A stretch of 64,000 bases of DNA from Homarus americanus (Eukaryota > Arthropoda > Malacostraca > Decapoda > Nephropidae): contig NW_024756914.1 in the NCBI RefSeq assembly GCF_018991925.1, forward strand, positions 3,207,848 to 3,271,847, read 5' to 3'. Below, in pieces: positions 63,128 through 64,000 of this stretch (position 1 is its first letter; every line of letters begins with the position of its first letter). The position numbers were made by a program, and so were the translations under genes. Below the pieces are notes generated by a model that saw only the letters and a list, made by a program, of their open reading frames with translations, had not been told where the DNA came from and ran no database searches.

Positions 63128-63413
63128 CTATGGGAGAGAAACAGAGATGTATTAGAGTAGCTCATACACATTAATTATATCCCTCAACCACTACACCCAA
63201 ACTACTGTCACCCATTACATCCAGTGTTTTTCCCTAGAGAGAGCAAAAAGATATTTCGCTTTTGATCTGTGAATTCAGTACACCGGTACACCTCTTACCT
63301 CACCCCCTCCCTCCCTACCCCTCACTGATTGGTAAACTTTCCCACACTCCTCCACCATCTCAACCTCCCTCTCGCCCTACTTCCCACCCTCGTCCCTGGA
63401 GTTCCCCTGCGTG
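63128..63413 (-). other. Upstream intron of the TMEM132-like gene
   Basis: Starts on the minus strand with the acceptor tract CTCTGTTTCTCTCCCATAG (63,128-63,146). The remainder has no exon, and C/T-rich words occur near 63,295-63,410. Confidence 0.6.
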
Positions 63414-63489
63414 ACCGTTAACGGAGCTCCGCGTGCCGGCCGATGACCACCACCGTTAACGGAGCTCCGCGTGCCGGCCGATGACCACC
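63414..63489. repeat. Perfect 38 bp direct duplication
   Basis: Two exact adjacent copies (63,414-63,451 and 63,452-63,489). Each contains the palindromes CCGTTAACGG, GGAGCTCC and GCCGGC. GC-rich and CpG-containing, unlike the nearby intron. Confidence 0.97.
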
Positions 63490-63604
63490 ACTGGCCACCA
63501 CCATGTTAGATTATTGATCACAGTAAAAACACGCACGCAGGCAAGCAGGAAGGCAGGCACAGAGGGAGGAGCTCACACGCATACCGCCACACAACCTTGC
63601 ATGC

Positions 63605-63845
63605 TTCCACAACACACAGCGACACATACCTCCACAACACACAGTGACACATACCTCCACAACACACAGTGACACATACCTCCACAACACAGCGACACAT
63701 ACCTCCACAACACACAGTGACACATACCTCCACAACACAGCGACACATACCTCCACAACACAGTGACACATACCTCCACAACACAGTGACACATACCTCC
63801 ACAACACAGTGACACATACCTCCACAACACACAGTGACACATACC
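63605..63845. repeat. 23/25 bp minisatellite, about 10 copies
   Basis: CCACAACACAGTGACACATACCT units alternate between a 23 bp and a 25 bp form (extra AC). Variants carry GCGACAC for GTGACAC. Cys/Val-periodic minus-strand frames (YVSLCCGGMCHC-type) are by-products. Confidence 0.95.
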
Positions 63846-64000
63846 CTCTCCCGCGTCCCCAACTAAGGCCTTGCCGAGACCAACACACCCAGTGAGAGGA
63901 ACACATTTAACAGCTCCTCCTGACGGCACAGCAAAGGACCTGTGTGACCCACTGGTGGCTCACGTGAATTAACCCCCTCAAACACACACACACACACACA
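63846..64000. other. Intron or flanking sequence with terminal (AC)n
   Basis: Short unique sequence ending in an AC run (63,981 to the window edge). No exon of the upstream gene part is recognised. Confidence 0.5.

Noticed and set aside
63511..63929. Cysteine-rich repeat protein (YVSLCCGGMCHCVVEV type), minus strand
   Set aside because: Generated by the 23/25 bp minisatellite; three overlapping frames give similar peptides and the unit length changes shift the frame.

Overview
The window looks like nuclear DNA from an arthropod with a very repeat-rich genome, most likely a decapod crustacean. I infer this from four things: exceptionally dense dinucleotide (AC, AG), trinucleotide (AAT) and tetranucleotide (CAGA) microsatellites; interstitial runs of the arthropod telomere word CCTAA/TTAGG; a decayed non-LTR retrotransposon; and one protein-coding exon of an animal TMEM132-type membrane protein flanked by consensus splice sites. 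No bacterial, viral or plasmid gene is visible, and there are no operons or CRISPR arrays.

Layout. 1-12,650: patchwork of microsatellites, short minisatellites (33, 21, 51 and 54 bp units) and 'cryptically simple' DNA in which one short word recurs for several hundred bases. 12,650-20,320: three copies of a 2.4-2.8 kb segment whose sequence differences show a nested, two-step tandem duplication. 21,540-23,600: a broken LINE on the minus strand with recognisable endonuclease-tail, reverse-transcriptase and C-terminal motifs. 23,938-24,178: interstitial telomere-like array. 24,690-28,262: three possible promoter-like or small-gene spots (paired CCAAT boxes, a CRE, an RFX X-box) and one unrecognised 60-codon ORF. 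28,300-52,880: more microsatellites, minisatellites and word-biased DNA, with a tRNA-derived SINE near 40,700 and a 208 bp ATT/AGT/AAT compound repeat able to fold back. 52,890-61,300: a single minisatellite of about 600 copies of a 14 bp unit, the most striking structure here. 61,400-64,000: AC repeats, then an 860 bp GC-rich coding exon on the minus strand (62,268-63,127) and part of its upstream intron.

The only confident gene is the TMEM132-like exon. It is transcribed right to left, so the giant minisatellite lies downstream of its splice donor, probably in the following intron; all or most of the rest of the window could be that same intron, but no second exon was found to prove it. The exon seems to carry a one-base frame change near 62,404-62,416: family-like sequence moves from one reading frame to the next there. 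Long open frames across the minisatellite (up to 623 codons) are a by-product of a stop-free repeat unit and are not called as genes.
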